DNA of 64,000 nt from an uncultured Acidaminococcus sp. (GTDB taxonomy: Bacteria; Bacillota; Negativicutes; Acidaminococcales; Acidaminococcaceae): contig UPXT01000002.1 of NCBI GenBank assembly GCA_900538365.1, forward strand, positions 23,030 to 87,029, in the 5' to 3' direction. Shown piece after piece: positions 8,197 to 17,094 of the stretch. The position numbers and the translations under genes are program-made. Positions within the stretch are counted from its first letter, which is position 1, and each line of letters starts with the position of its first letter. The notes under the pieces are model-generated. The model saw only the letters and a program-made list of their open reading frames with translations, did no database searches and was not told where the DNA came from.

Positions 8197-9708
8197 TTAT
8201 TTAGGATAGTTATTGGACGTACTGTCCTTAAGGACGACGTCATGGGCTCCGCCTTCGACAAGGCTGGTTGCAGAAACAAGGGTCAGTTTTGCTTTTTTCT
8301 GCAGCTCGGGAATCGTAAGCGCCCCACAGTTGCACATGGTAGAGGAAATCTTGGCAAGGGTGACACCGACGTTTTCCTTTAGCGGACCAGCGTAGGGAAC
8401 ATAAGAGTCAACGCCTTCAACAAAGGAAAGTTTCTTATCTCCCCCCAGGTCATACCGCTGCCAGTTGCGGGCACGGGCAGAACCTTCACCCCAATATTCC
8501 TTCATATACGTGCCGTTGATGTTGACACGCTTGGTCGGCGATTCATCAAAACGGGCAAAATAGCGGCCCAACATGATGAAATCAGCCCCCATGGCAAGGG
8601 CAAGGGTCATATGATAGTCATAGACAATCCCGCCGTCCGAGCAAATTGGTACATAGATTCCTGTTTCTTCAAAGTATTCATCACGGGCTTTGGCAACTTC
8701 GATGACAGCAGTTGCCTGACCGCGGCCAATCCCTTTTTGTTCACGGGTAATGCAGATGGAGCCGCCGCCAATACCAATTTTAATGAAGTCAGCACCCGCT
8801 TCAGCCAGGAAGCGGAACCCTTCCTTATCAACAACGTTGCCGGCACCAACCTTGACCTTGTCCCCATACTTGTCACGGATCCACTTAAGGGTCCGCGCCT
8901 GCCATTCGCTGAAGCCTTCGGATGAATCGATGCAAAGGACATCAGCGCCAGCTTCGACAAGAGCCGGAACACGCTGTTCATAATCGCGGGTGTTGATTCC
9001 TGCACCAACCATATGGCGCTTCTGACCATCAAGGAGCTCCAAGGGATACTGCTTATGGGTCTGGTAATCCTTCCGGAAAACCATATAAAGCAGGTTTCCA
9101 TCTTTATCAATAATGGGAAGGGTGTTGAGCTTGTTGTCCCAAATGACGTCATTGGCTTCTTTCAACGTAATGTCCGCATCGCCAACCACCATTTCAGAGA
9201 CTGGCGTCATGAAGTCCTTGACAAGGTCCGTCATATGCATGCGGCTGACACGGTAGTCACGGCTCGTCACAATGCCTTCAAGATGACCATGGCCAGAACC
9301 ATCGCTTGTAACAGCGACGGTAGAGTGACCCGTTTTTTCCTTTAAGGCAAGAACATCGGCGAGTGTGCTGTCCGGACGAAGATTGGAATCACTTACGACA
9401 AATCCCGCTTTATAGCTTTTTACGCGGGCAACCATAGCGGCTTCGCTTTCTACAGACTGGGATCCATAGATGAAGGATAGGCCCCCTTCACGAGAAAGGG
9501 CAACCGCCATCCCATCATCGGATACGGACTGCATAATAGCGGAAACAAGGGGAATGTTCAGGCTAAGGGCCGGCTTATCACCCTTTTTAAACTTTACCAG
9601 TGGGGTCTTGAGACTTACGTTCGCAGGAATACATTCGCTGGAAGAGTACCCAGGGACCAACAGATATTCACTAAAAGTATGCGCAGGTTCATCATAAATG
9701 AATGCCAT
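8197..9708 (-). CDS. guaB: IMP dehydrogenase, Tritrichomonas foetus-like type
   Basis: A 503-residue enzyme oxidising IMP to XMP with NAD, the first committed step to GMP. A TIM barrel is interrupted by two CBS domains (about 105-220). Catalytic Cys319 lies in [17 protein letters not shown], and the mobile-flap dyad is Arg418-Tyr419 in [10 protein letters not shown]. Lys310 and Glu431 occupy positions that in the parasite enzyme are linked to mycophenolic-acid resistance. Length and numbering match the T. foetus enzyme as I remember it, and the flap differs from the usual bacterial GuaB. I chose the ATG at 9708 since AGGAGG sits seven bases upstream; the ATG at 9714 overlaps that site. Monocistronic, next to the purine operon. 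Confidence 0.95.
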   Translation of the reverse strand: MAFIYDEPAHTFSEYLLVPGYSSSECIPANVSLKTPLVKFKKGDKPALSLNIPLVSAIMQSVSDDGMAVALSREGGLSFIYGSQSVESEAAMVARVKSYKAGFVVSDSNLRPDSTLADVLALKEKTGHSTVAVTSDGSGHGHLEGIVTSRDYRVSRMHMTDLVKDFMTPVSEMVVGDADITLKEANDVIWDNKLNTLPIIDKDGNLLYMVFRKDYQTHKQYPLELLDGQKRHMVGAGINTRDYEQRVPALVEAGADVLCIDSSEGFSEWQARTLKWIRDKYGDKVKVGAGNVVDKEGFRFLAEAGADFIKIGIGGGSICITREQKGIGRGQATAVIEVAKARDEYFEETGIYVPICSDGGIVYDYHMTLALAMGADFIMLGRYFARFDESPTKRVNINGTYMKEYWGEGSARARNWQRYDLGGDKKLSFVEGVDSYVPYAGPLKENVGVTLAKISSTMCNCGALTIPELQKKAKLTLVSATSLVEGGAHDVVLKDSTSNNYPK

Positions 9709-9816
9709 TCTCATTCCTCCTTGAAGATATTTTCCCTATTTTATCACCACACTGTCACAAATGCAACAGTTATTTTACAAAATTCCCGTTATCCTTAATA
9801 AAAGGCGGGATACGGG

Positions 9817-9842
9817 AAGGAACGGCCCGAAGGCCGTTCCTT
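9817..9842 (-). terminator. Hairpin after purD, likely operon end
   Basis: An 11-base-pair GC-rich stem (AAGGAACGGCC / GGCCGTTCCTT) with a tetraloop, just after the purD stop. The T run on the minus strand is weak and distant. Confidence 0.6.
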
Positions 9843-9850
9843 TACCCATA

Positions 9851-11125
9851 TCAGCGATTCAGCGCTCTCCAGGCAATATCTCTACGATATTGGGCCCCTT
9901 CGAAATGGATGCGTTCTACAGCACCGTAGGCGCGTTCCTTTGCCTTTGCAATCGTTTCATCGACAGCCGTTACGCCGAGAACACGGCCGCCATTTGTGAC
10001 AATTTGTCCGTCCACTTCCTTGGTCCCAGCATGAAAAACCACGACATCTTCAAGCTTGGAAGCTTCCTCAAGGCCCGTAATGGCAATCCCCTTCGGATAG
10101 GAGCCAGGATAACCGCCGCTTGCCATGACAACGCAGACAGCGGCCCCAGATTTCCATTTTACCATATCAGGGCGAAGGGTTCCTGTTACGCAGGCATACA
10201 TTACTTCTGCCAGGTCCCCGTCGAAAAGCGGCAGGACGGCCTGGGTTTCCGGATCGCCAAATCGACAGTTGAATTCAACGACCTTGATGGAATCCCCACA
10301 GATCATGAGACCTGCATAAAGGCAACCGGAATAAGGCCGGCCTTCCTTTTCCAAAGCCTCAATGACAGGGCGGACAACCACATCCAGTGTCTTTTGTTTA
10401 AGGGCATCCGTCATCACGGGTGCTGGGGCATAAGCACCCATGCCGCCCGTATTGGGCCCTTTATCCCCATCAAAGACCCGTTTATGGTCTTGGGCGGGAA
10501 TCATTGGAACAATGGTCTTGCCATCGGTAAAGCACAAAAGGGAACATTCCTCCCCTTCCATAAATTCCTCGATGACAACACGGCTGCCGGCGCTTCCAAA
10601 ACGATGCTCCTGCCCCATCATTTCTTCCAATGCTTCCAGCGCTTCGTTTTTCGTCATAGCGACAACGACGCCTTTACCAGCAGCAAGTCCATCGGCCTTT
10701 ATGACAATCGGGGCTCCTTTTTCGCAAACGTAGGCCTTAGCTTCCTCCAAGGAATCGCATACCTTGAAAAAAGCCGTAGGCACGTGATACTTTTCCATCA
10801 GTTCCTTGGAAAAAATCTTGGAGCCTTCAATCTCTGCCGCCTTGGCCTTAGGACCAAAAGCCTTGAGTCCATGAGCTTCAAAGACATCGACAAGACCAGC
10901 TACAAGGGGAGCTTCCGGCCCCACCACGGTTAGGTCAATGGCATGTTCTTCGGCCCACCGGGCCAAACCTTCCAAATCGGTCACATCAAGGGAAACGCAT
11001 TCTGCCAATCCCTTCATCCCCGGGCCGCCAGGAATCGCATAAAGCTTTTTAACCTTGGGACTTTGGGCGAGTTTCCAAACAATTGTATGTTCGCGGCCGC
11101 CACCGCCAATGACGAGTACATTCAT
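9851..11125 (-). CDS. purD: Phosphoribosylamine-glycine ligase
   Basis: A 424-residue ATP-grasp enzyme that joins glycine to phosphoribosylamine, the second purine step. The N-terminal MNVLVIGGGGREHTIVWKL, ADGLAAGKGV, PNTGGMGAYAP and EFNCRFGDPETQ motifs are all present, and length is normal. AAAGGAGG precedes the ATG. It is the last gene of the purE-F-M-N-H-D operon and is followed by a GC-rich hairpin. Confidence 0.97.
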   Translation of the reverse strand: MNVLVIGGGGREHTIVWKLAQSPKVKKLYAIPGGPGMKGLAECVSLDVTDLEGLARWAEEHAIDLTVVGPEAPLVAGLVDVFEAHGLKAFGPKAKAAEIEGSKIFSKELMEKYHVPTAFFKVCDSLEEAKAYVCEKGAPIVIKADGLAAGKGVVVAMTKNEALEALEEMMGQEHRFGSAGSRVVIEEFMEGEECSLLCFTDGKTIVPMIPAQDHKRVFDGDKGPNTGGMGAYAPAPVMTDALKQKTLDVVVRPVIEALEKEGRPYSGCLYAGLMICGDSIKVVEFNCRFGDPETQAVLPLFDGDLAEVMYACVTGTLRPDMVKWKSGAAVCVVMASGGYPGSYPKGIAITGLEEASKLEDVVVFHAGTKEVDGQIVTNGGRVLGVTAVDETIAKAKERAYGAVERIHFEGAQYRRDIAWRALNR

Positions 11126-11140
11126 ACCAAAAGGCCTCCT

Positions 11141-11731
11141 TTATGACAGCAGTTTCTCAAAATAGGCACTAATGGCCGTATCGTAATGGGCCGTGTGGGC
11201 AAAAGCCTCCTTGGCCAGCATGCGGCGTGTCTTAAGGTCCACGTCGCCCTTTTCGTCAAGCATCTTCATAAGACTGGCATAGCGATCTGGATTTGTGATG
11301 ATCACCACATCATGGAAATTCTTTGCCGATGCCCGGACCATACAGGGACCGCCAATGTCAATATTTTCGATGGCTTCTGCTTCTGTCACGTTCGGTTTTG
11401 CAATTGTCGCTTCAAAAGGATAGAGGTTGCAGACCACCAGGTCAATCGGTTTGATGCCGTTCTTTTTCATGTCTTCCATGTGTTTGGGATTGCTGCGCAC
11501 TGCTAGGATGCCGCCGTGGATTTTCGGATTCAGCGTCTTGACGCGGCCATCCATCATCTCAGGCGTACCGGTTACATCACTGACATAGGTTACAGGAATG
11601 CCGGCCTCTTTGATGGCTTTCATGGTGCCGCCAGTGGAAATGATTTCAATGCCTTTATCATGAAGGAAGCGGGCCAATTCCACAATTCCCCGTTTATCAG
11701 ACACACTAAGGAGGGCTCTTTTGATTGCCAT
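11141..11731 (-). CDS. purH: IMP cyclohydrolase (PurH N-terminal domain only)
   Basis: A 196-residue protein equal to the MGS-like IMP cyclohydrolase domain of PurH. It has the [16 protein letters not shown] start, [21 protein letters not shown] and [16 protein letters not shown]. It closes FAICAR to IMP. The roughly 300-residue AICAR formyltransferase domain normally fused to it is absent, and purD follows after nine bases, so there is no room for it. The frame ends cleanly at a stop, so this is a standalone form rather than a frameshift. The formyltransferase step must be encoded elsewhere. I chose the ATG at 11731 (AAGGTGA five bases upstream) over an in-frame GTG at 11740. Confidence 0.92.
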   Translation of the reverse strand: MAIKRALLSVSDKRGIVELARFLHDKGIEIISTGGTMKAIKEAGIPVTYVSDVTGTPEMMDGRVKTLNPKIHGGILAVRSNPKHMEDMKKNGIKPIDLVVCNLYPFEATIAKPNVTEAEAIENIDIGGPCMVRASAKNFHDVVIITNPDRYASLMKMLDEKGDVDLKTRRMLAKEAFAHTAHYDTAISAYFEKLLS

Positions 11732-11741
11732 AGTGATCACC

Positions 11742-12356
11742 TTATTCCTTTCTGATCTTGACTCTCCGCCCTTTAACGATCAGGCGGTCTTCACACCATA
11801 GTTTCACAGCTTCCGGAAGGATCGTATGTTCCTCTACCAGGATCCTCGCGGCAAGGGTATCGTGCGTATCCTCATCGTAGACGGGAACCGCCTTCTGGAG
11901 GATGATTGGACCGGAGTCCATGCCAGCATCAACAAAATGAACTGTACAGCCAGCAATCTTGACTCCATACTGGAGGGCCTGTCCCTGCGCGTCAAGGCCT
12001 TTGAAACTGGGCAGAAGCGCCGGATGGATATTGATAATGGCATGGGGCCACTTGGTCACAAATTCAGCGCTCAGGATGCGCATGAACCCAGCAAGGACAA
12101 CCAGCTCAACCCCGGCTTCCCGCAGGGCGGCATCAAGAGCCGCTTCATAGGAAGCCTTGTTCTTGAAATCCTGACGGAGAATGGCTTGACCCATAATTCC
12201 TGCTTTGGCCGCCCGTTCCAGGGCAAAAGCTTCCGGGCTGTCGCTGATGACAAGGCAAATCTCGATGGGAAGGGATTCTGCCGCAATCTTATCGATGATG
12301 GCCTGCAGGTTGCTTCCCCGACCGCTGACAAGAACACCGAGCTTTCTCTTATTCAC
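11742..12356 (-). CDS. purN: Phosphoribosylglycinamide formyltransferase
   Basis: A 204-residue folate-dependent GAR transformylase. It opens with [15 protein letters not shown], then has [13 protein letters not shown] and the catalytic stretch [13 protein letters not shown] (Asn-His), with [13 protein letters not shown] carrying the catalytic Asp. The start is a GTG that overlaps the purM stop by eight bases (GTGAATAA), indicating coupled translation. It uses 10-formyl-THF to formylate GAR in the third purine step. Confidence 0.95.
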   Translation of the reverse strand: MNKRKLGVLVSGRGSNLQAIIDKIAAESLPIEICLVISDSPEAFALERAAKAGIMGQAILRQDFKNKASYEAALDAALREAGVELVVLAGFMRILSAEFVTKWPHAIINIHPALLPSFKGLDAQGQALQYGVKIAGCTVHFVDAGMDSGPIILQKAVPVYDEDTHDTLAARILVEEHTILPEAVKLWCEDRLIVKGRRVKIRKE

Positions 12357-13404
12357 CGAAAACGCCGCCTTTCATGACCGTCTTCTTCGTTCCAGGCACA
12401 ACATGACCCAGTTCATAGAAGGTTTCCCCATTTTCCTTCAAATGGGCACGGACTGCGTCTGCTTCGTCAGCCCCCACGGCAAGGACCATGCCGACCCCCA
12501 TATTGAAGGTGCGGTACATTTCCTTCCAAGGTACGTTGCCCCATTCCTGGAGTTTCCTGAAGACCGCCGGCATTTCCCACGCATCAGCATGGACTTCGGC
12601 ATCACAGCCAGCTGGAAGAATACGGGGAATGTTTTCATAGAAACCGCCGCCCGTGATGTGAACCATACCGTGGAGGTCAAATTTCTTGATGAGCGGCAGA
12701 CATGTACGGGGATACAGACGAGTCGGTGTAAGGAGTTCTTCGCCGAGGGTCTTGCCAAATTCGGGGATATACGTATCAACCGTCATGCCCATCACGTCAA
12801 AGCAAAGCTTACGGACAAGGGAATAGCCATTGGAATGGATGCCCGTGGAAGGCAGGCCCAAGAGCACATCACCGACCTTCACCTTATTACCAGTGATCAT
12901 CTTGTCCCGTTCGACCACTCCGACGGAAAAGCCAGCAATATCATATTCATCCTTGGCATAAAAGCCCGCCATTTCAGCGGTTTCACCACCAATGAGGGCA
13001 CAGCCAGATTCTTTGCAGGCACCGGCCACACCGCGAACAATGTCGGCAATCTTTTGGGAATCCACTTTGGCCGTTGCAATGTAATCAAGGAAAAAGAGCG
13101 GTTCCGCTCCCTGAACAAGGATATCATTGACACACATGGCGACTGCATCCTGACCGATGGTATCATGACGGTCCATGAGGAAGGCAATCTTGAGCTTTGT
13201 ACCCACGCCATCTGTGCCGGATACAAGGACAGGATCCTTATAGGAACCCAAGGCGAAAAGCCCCCCAAAACCACCTAGGTCACCAATGACCTCTGGACGA
13301 TAGGTCGCGCGGACACTATCTTTCATCAGTTCAACGGCTTTGTTGCCGGCATCGATGTCTACCCCAGCATCAGCATAGGTAATACTCTTTTTCTCTTCAC
13401 TCAC
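12349..13404 (-). CDS. purM: Phosphoribosylformylglycinamidine cyclo-ligase
   Basis: A 351-residue AIR synthetase with the typical SEEKKSITYADAGVDIDAGN start, GTDGVGTKLKIAF, ALIGGETAEMAGFY and HITGGGFYENIPR motifs. It closes FGAM to AIR using ATP. I prefer the GTG start at 13404, eight bases after an AAGGAGG site. A longer frame back to 13434 overlaps purF and lacks its own ribosome site. It sits between purF and purN in the purine operon. Confidence 0.95.
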   Translation of the reverse strand: MSEEKKSITYADAGVDIDAGNKAVELMKDSVRATYRPEVIGDLGGFGGLFALGSYKDPVLVSGTDGVGTKLKIAFLMDRHDTIGQDAVAMCVNDILVQGAEPLFFLDYIATAKVDSQKIADIVRGVAGACKESGCALIGGETAEMAGFYAKDEYDIAGFSVGVVERDKMITGNKVKVGDVLLGLPSTGIHSNGYSLVRKLCFDVMGMTVDTYIPEFGKTLGEELLTPTRLYPRTCLPLIKKFDLHGMVHITGGGFYENIPRILPAGCDAEVHADAWEMPAVFRKLQEWGNVPWKEMYRTFNMGVGMVLAVGADEADAVRAHLKENGETFYELGHVVPGTKKTVMKGGVFGE

Positions 13405-13417
13405 GATTGGTACCTCC

Positions 13418-14860
13418 TTAGCAGCCCATTTCAAATTGATACTTGGAACCGTGTTTCATCTCTTCATCAGCCCGATCAGGATACTTGGCATTGAAGCAGG
13501 CATAGCACATATCATCCGGATCAAGGACGGACAGGGATGACCGCAGGCCTTCCATGGAAATATAATGCAGGCTGTCGGCCTTGATATATTCACAGATTTC
13601 CTTTTCCGTCTTGGACGCGGCAATCAGTTCCTTGCGTTCTGACGTATCAATGCCATAATAGCAGGAATTCATGACCGGTGGGGAACTGATGCAGACATGG
13701 ACCTGTTTGGCCCCGGCGTCGCGCAGGAGCTGAACAATCTTGCCGCTCGTTGTACCGCGGACTATCGAGTCATCAACCATGACGACAGACTTACCCGCCA
13801 CCAAACTACGGTTGGCATTGAGCTTCAGCCGCACCGCGTTGAGGCGCTGTTTCTGCGTCGGCTGGATAAAAGTCCTTCCAATATATTTATTCTTTGTCAG
13901 GCCTTCAAGGAAAGGAATTCCCCTTTCAAGGCCATAGCCAATTGCGGCCGGCGTCCCTGAATCAGGAACGGAAATGACGATATCCGCCTTGATATCCTTG
14001 GTTTCACGGGCAAGGATGCGTCCCATATTGACCCGGGCCATATAAATGCTTTCCCCATCCATAATGGAATCAGGACGGGCAAAATAGACAAACTCGAAGA
14101 TGCAGTGGGCGCGGTGAGCCGGTTGATGCTGGGCATACATGATGCTTTTCGGCTCTTTATCGGCATCATCGATGACAATCATCTCGCCCGGTTTGACGTC
14201 CCGGACATAATGGGCACCCACCAAATCAAGGGCACAGGTTTCACTTGCCACAACCCAGCCATGATCGAGGCGGCCCAAACAAAGGGGACGGAAGCCATAA
14301 GGATCACGGAACGCAATCAGCTTATCGTTGCTCATGATGAGGATGGCAAAGGCGCCCTTGATTGCGTTGGCGGCTTCCGCCACGCGCTCTTCCAAAGTCT
14401 TTTTGCGGGAACGGGCAATCAGGGACAGGACGACCTCACTGTCAACCGTAGTCTGGAACACATGTCCTTCCTTGGCAAGCTCCTGCCGCAGGCTGGCCGC
14501 ATTTGTCAGGTTTCCGTTATGGGACAGGCAGAGATTGCCCCCATCATAGAACACTTTCAAAGGCTGGACATTGTAGGTCATACTGCTGCCCGTCGTGGAA
14601 TAACGGACATGACCAATGCCGATATACCCGTCAAGACCCTGGAGTCCCGATTTGAAAACATCGGATACAAGGCCCATATTCTTTTTCACATGAACGTTCT
14701 GTCCATCGCTGACAACAATCCCCGCACTTTCCTGACCGCGGTGCTGCAGTGCAAAAAGCCCCCAATACGTATTAAGTGCTACATCGTCTTTGTGGGAATA
14801 GATACCGAATACACCGCATTCTTCATGCAGCTTATCCGCTTCGTAGAAAAGGTCCCGCAT
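13418..14860 (-). CDS. purF: Amidophosphoribosyltransferase
   Basis: A 480-residue enzyme catalysing the first committed purine step, PRPP plus glutamine to phosphoribosylamine. The N-terminal nucleophile Cys15 in HEECGVFGIY follows a 14-residue leader that is presumably removed, as in the Bacillus-type enzyme. The PRPP loop is VVMVDDSIVRGTTS. The C-terminal Cys-x-x-Cys (MCYACF) and an earlier Cys suggest the iron-sulfur-containing class. AAGGAGG precedes the ATG. purC, usually between purE and purF in Bacillota, is missing here. Confidence 0.96.
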   Translation of the reverse strand: MRDLFYEADKLHEECGVFGIYSHKDDVALNTYWGLFALQHRGQESAGIVVSDGQNVHVKKNMGLVSDVFKSGLQGLDGYIGIGHVRYSTTGSSMTYNVQPLKVFYDGGNLCLSHNGNLTNAASLRQELAKEGHVFQTTVDSEVVLSLIARSRKKTLEERVAEAANAIKGAFAILIMSNDKLIAFRDPYGFRPLCLGRLDHGWVVASETCALDLVGAHYVRDVKPGEMIVIDDADKEPKSIMYAQHQPAHRAHCIFEFVYFARPDSIMDGESIYMARVNMGRILARETKDIKADIVISVPDSGTPAAIGYGLERGIPFLEGLTKNKYIGRTFIQPTQKQRLNAVRLKLNANRSLVAGKSVVMVDDSIVRGTTSGKIVQLLRDAGAKQVHVCISSPPVMNSCYYGIDTSERKELIAASKTEKEICEYIKADSLHYISMEGLRSSLSVLDPDDMCYACFNAKYPDRADEEMKHGSKYQFEMGC

Positions 14861-14884
14861 AGTTCCTCCTTACATGGCAATTAG

Positions 14885-15379
14885 TTAGTGAGAAGCCCGG
14901 GCAGCTGCCAGCTTCTCACCTTTGGCTTTGACTTCTTCTTTCATCTTGGCACGGTAAGCTGCAAGCTTCTGGACCAGTTCCGGATACTTAAGGGAAAGGA
15001 TCTGAACAGCAAAAATGGCTGCGTTCTTGGCCCCGTCAATGGCCATGGTGGCAACTGGAATCCCGCTTGGCATCTGGACCGTGCTCAAAAGGGCATCCAT
15101 TCCATTAAGGGCCGTCGCATTGATGGGCACCCCAATGACAGGAAGCGTGGTATAGGAAGCCACGACACCGCCCAAGTGAGCAGCAGCGCCGGCAGCAGAG
15201 ATGATGACTTCAACACCGCGGTCCCGAGCTCCTTCGGCAAAGGCCTTGACGAGTTCCGGCGTACGATGGGCACTGGCAACCGTAACTTCAAGTTCAACGC
15301 CAAATTCCTGAAAGACTTGTTCAGCACTCTCCAGTTTAGGCCAATCAGAATTGCTTCCCATGATCATTGCAACTTTCAT
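14885..15379 (-). CDS. purE: N5-carboxyaminoimidazole ribonucleotide mutase (class I PurE)
   Basis: A 164-residue protein with [16 protein letters not shown] and [18 protein letters not shown] motifs. These are class I features, meaning it should rearrange N5-CAIR to CAIR and need PurK; no purK is in the window. I chose the ATG at 15379 because GGAGG lies eight bases upstream; the frame extends only to a GTG inside that site. It is the first gene of the purine operon and lies just after a terminator-like hairpin in its own leader. Confidence 0.94.
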   Translation of the reverse strand: MKVAMIMGSNSDWPKLESAEQVFQEFGVELEVTVASAHRTPELVKAFAEGARDRGVEVIISAAGAAAHLGGVVASYTTLPVIGVPINATALNGMDALLSTVQMPSGIPVATMAIDGAKNAAIFAVQILSLKYPELVQKLAAYRAKMKEEVKAKGEKLAAARASH

Positions 15380-15395
15380 CTTAAGCACCTCCGAA

Positions 15396-15450
15396 TAAAA
15401 AAGACCCAGAGCCTACCATGAATCGATTACCATGAAACTTCTCTAGGGTC
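15396..15450 (-). promoter_or_regulatory. Terminator-like hairpin in the purE leader (candidate attenuator)
   Basis: On the minus strand GACCCTAGAG (15441-15450) pairs with CTCTGGGTC (one bulge), followed directly by TTTTTT, ending a few bases before the purE ribosome site. The long loop holds two direct copies of TTCATGGTA spaced 14 bases start to start. The transcript from the promoter at 15480-15508 must cross this element, so it is placed to attenuate the pur operon. It matches no purine, PRPP or ZTP riboswitch consensus that I know. The trigger is unknown. Confidence 0.65.
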
Positions 15451-15479
15451 AATTGAATAAACACACGAATGCTGATTAC

Positions 15480-15508
15480 ATTCTATCAATCTGCAGCCTT
15501 CATGTCAA
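15480..15508 (-). promoter_or_regulatory. Predicted promoter of the purE operon
   Basis: Minus strand TTGACA (15503-15508), a 17-base spacer, then TAGAAT (15480-15485). The predicted leader is about 95 bases. Confidence 0.75.
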
Positions 15509-15610
15509 TTATAATTCGAACTTTTATATCATATGTTACAAAATCGTTCATGCATAAGCGAGGCTTTTTCGACCCTGACAAGAAAATGTCCTCCCCCTAG
15601 CAAAAGAATA

Positions 15611-15636
15611 GTAAAAGAGCTGCCCGTGGGCAGCTC
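15611..15636 (-). terminator. Terminator after the MATE gene
   Basis: A nine-base-pair stem (GAGCTGCCC / GGGCAGCTC) with a very short loop, followed by TTTTAC on the minus strand. Confidence 0.7.
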
Positions 15637-15651
15637 ACAAAAAATCAGACG

Positions 15652-16998
15652 TTAGGCAAAGCGTTTTTCCCATCCCGATTTTCGGTAGTAGAGATAAAGC
15701 AGGAAACTGCACATCATCCACCCTAATGGATAACCAAAAGCCATGAGATGAGGCTCATTTTGAATATGGGAAACAATAAAAAGATAGATTTGCCTAAAAA
15801 AGACAAAGGAAAAGAGCATGATAACCATCGGTGCCCTGGCATCGCCAATGCCCCGCAGAACACCCGCGTAGACCTGGTTCAGGCAGGCAAAGAGGGCAAA
15901 CCAACAGTTCGTTCGTATGAAAAGGGTGCCGTAATGAACAACGTCCGGATCCGTATTGAAAATCCGAACAATCTCCGGGGCAAAACAAAGTGCCGGCAGG
16001 GCCAGGATCAGCGTCCCGAGTTCCGCCATCTTCAAAGCGACCTTATGACCTTCCTTGATGCGGGAAAGGTTCCGAGCCCCTGCATTCTGCCCGGTAAAGG
16101 TTGTAACAGCTAAAGCAATGGTCATCATAGGCATGAGGATAAAGGCATCAATTCGGAAATAGACACCCCACCCCGTGGTACTCGCCGCTCCAAAAAAATT
16201 GATATATGCTTGGACAAAAACATTGGAAAAACTGGTGAGGGCCTGTTGAAACCCTGCCGGCATGCCGACATCGATGATCTGCTTGAAAACAAAGCCATGG
16301 ATCTTCATGTCCCTGAAACGGATCTGATAGACATCAGGGGATCGATAGAGGACAAAAAGGATAAATAGTGCCGAAACATATTGGCTAATGACGGTTGCAA
16401 AGGCTGCGCCGGCAACACTCATCTTGAGGGAAACCACAAAATAAAGGTCCAGCACCACATTAAGAAGGCTCGTAAAGATCAGGAAATAGAGCGGCCGCTT
16501 CGAGTCCCCGACGGCCCGTAAGACGGCAGATCCCATGTTATAAAGCATGGTACTTGTGGAGCCCGTCAAAAGAATGCGAAGATACGCCGTAGCAAGGGGC
16601 GTAATGGAAGGCGCCGTCCGCATAAAACGGACCATATAGGGAGCTCCTACATAACCAATTGCATCAAAAAGAAGGGAAAGGATAAAAGTCCCCAACAAGG
16701 ATGTGTGGATTGCTTTCTTCAGCATATCCGGGTCATGGGCGCCAAAGTATTGGGAAATGATGACACTGGCCCCGGTACTGATTCCCATAAAAAGACCGAT
16801 CAGCGTGTTGACGGCGGGCATCATGCTTGTTACCGCGCCCAGGGCGTCGGCGCCCACAAAATTTCCCACGACAAGACTGTCAACCGTGCTGTAAAGCTGC
16901 TGAAAAAAGTTGCCCAGCAGAAGCGGCAGCGAAAAAAGGAAAAGGCTCTTCCAGATACTCCCCTTCGTCATATCCATAGTGGTTGAGGAATGGGTCAT
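15652..16998 (-). CDS. MATE family efflux transporter
   Basis: A 448-residue membrane protein with about twelve hydrophobic segments and the internal two-fold repeat of MATE exporters. It opens with LFLFSLPLLLGNFFQQLYSTVDSLVVGNFVGADALGAV, the typical first-helix motif of the DinF/NorM-like class, and has the matching FQQALTSFSNVFVQAYINFFG segment in the second half. MATE proteins export cationic drugs or metabolites using sodium or proton gradients; the substrate cannot be told. GGAG lies eight bases before the ATG. It is probably a single-gene unit, separated from trpS by a terminator. Confidence 0.92.
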   Translation of the reverse strand: MTHSSTTMDMTKGSIWKSLFLFSLPLLLGNFFQQLYSTVDSLVVGNFVGADALGAVTSMMPAVNTLIGLFMGISTGASVIISQYFGAHDPDMLKKAIHTSLLGTFILSLLFDAIGYVGAPYMVRFMRTAPSITPLATAYLRILLTGSTSTMLYNMGSAVLRAVGDSKRPLYFLIFTSLLNVVLDLYFVVSLKMSVAGAAFATVISQYVSALFILFVLYRSPDVYQIRFRDMKIHGFVFKQIIDVGMPAGFQQALTSFSNVFVQAYINFFGAASTTGWGVYFRIDAFILMPMMTIALAVTTFTGQNAGARNLSRIKEGHKVALKMAELGTLILALPALCFAPEIVRIFNTDPDVVHYGTLFIRTNCWFALFACLNQVYAGVLRGIGDARAPMVIMLFSFVFFRQIYLFIVSHIQNEPHLMAFGYPLGWMMCSFLLYLYYRKSGWEKRFA

Positions 16999-17020
16999 AG
17001 CGTCAGCTCCTTTGCATGAA

Positions 17021-17053
17021 GAAAAGGAAGCGCCGCCAGGGGCTCTTCCTTTT
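17021..17053 (-). terminator. Terminator after trpS
   Basis: Arms GAAAAGGAAG / CTTCCTTTTC around a GC-rich centre, in the gap between trpS and the MATE gene. Confidence 0.65.
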
Positions 17054-17094
17054 CGGATGATTCAGTTCAATGACAGGAAAACACTCCCCGCTTT

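Noticed and set aside
15379..15480. Purine, PRPP or ZTP riboswitch before purE
   Set aside because: The leader is too short and lacks the conserved core sequences of these riboswitches; only the terminator-like hairpin and the tandem repeats are seen.
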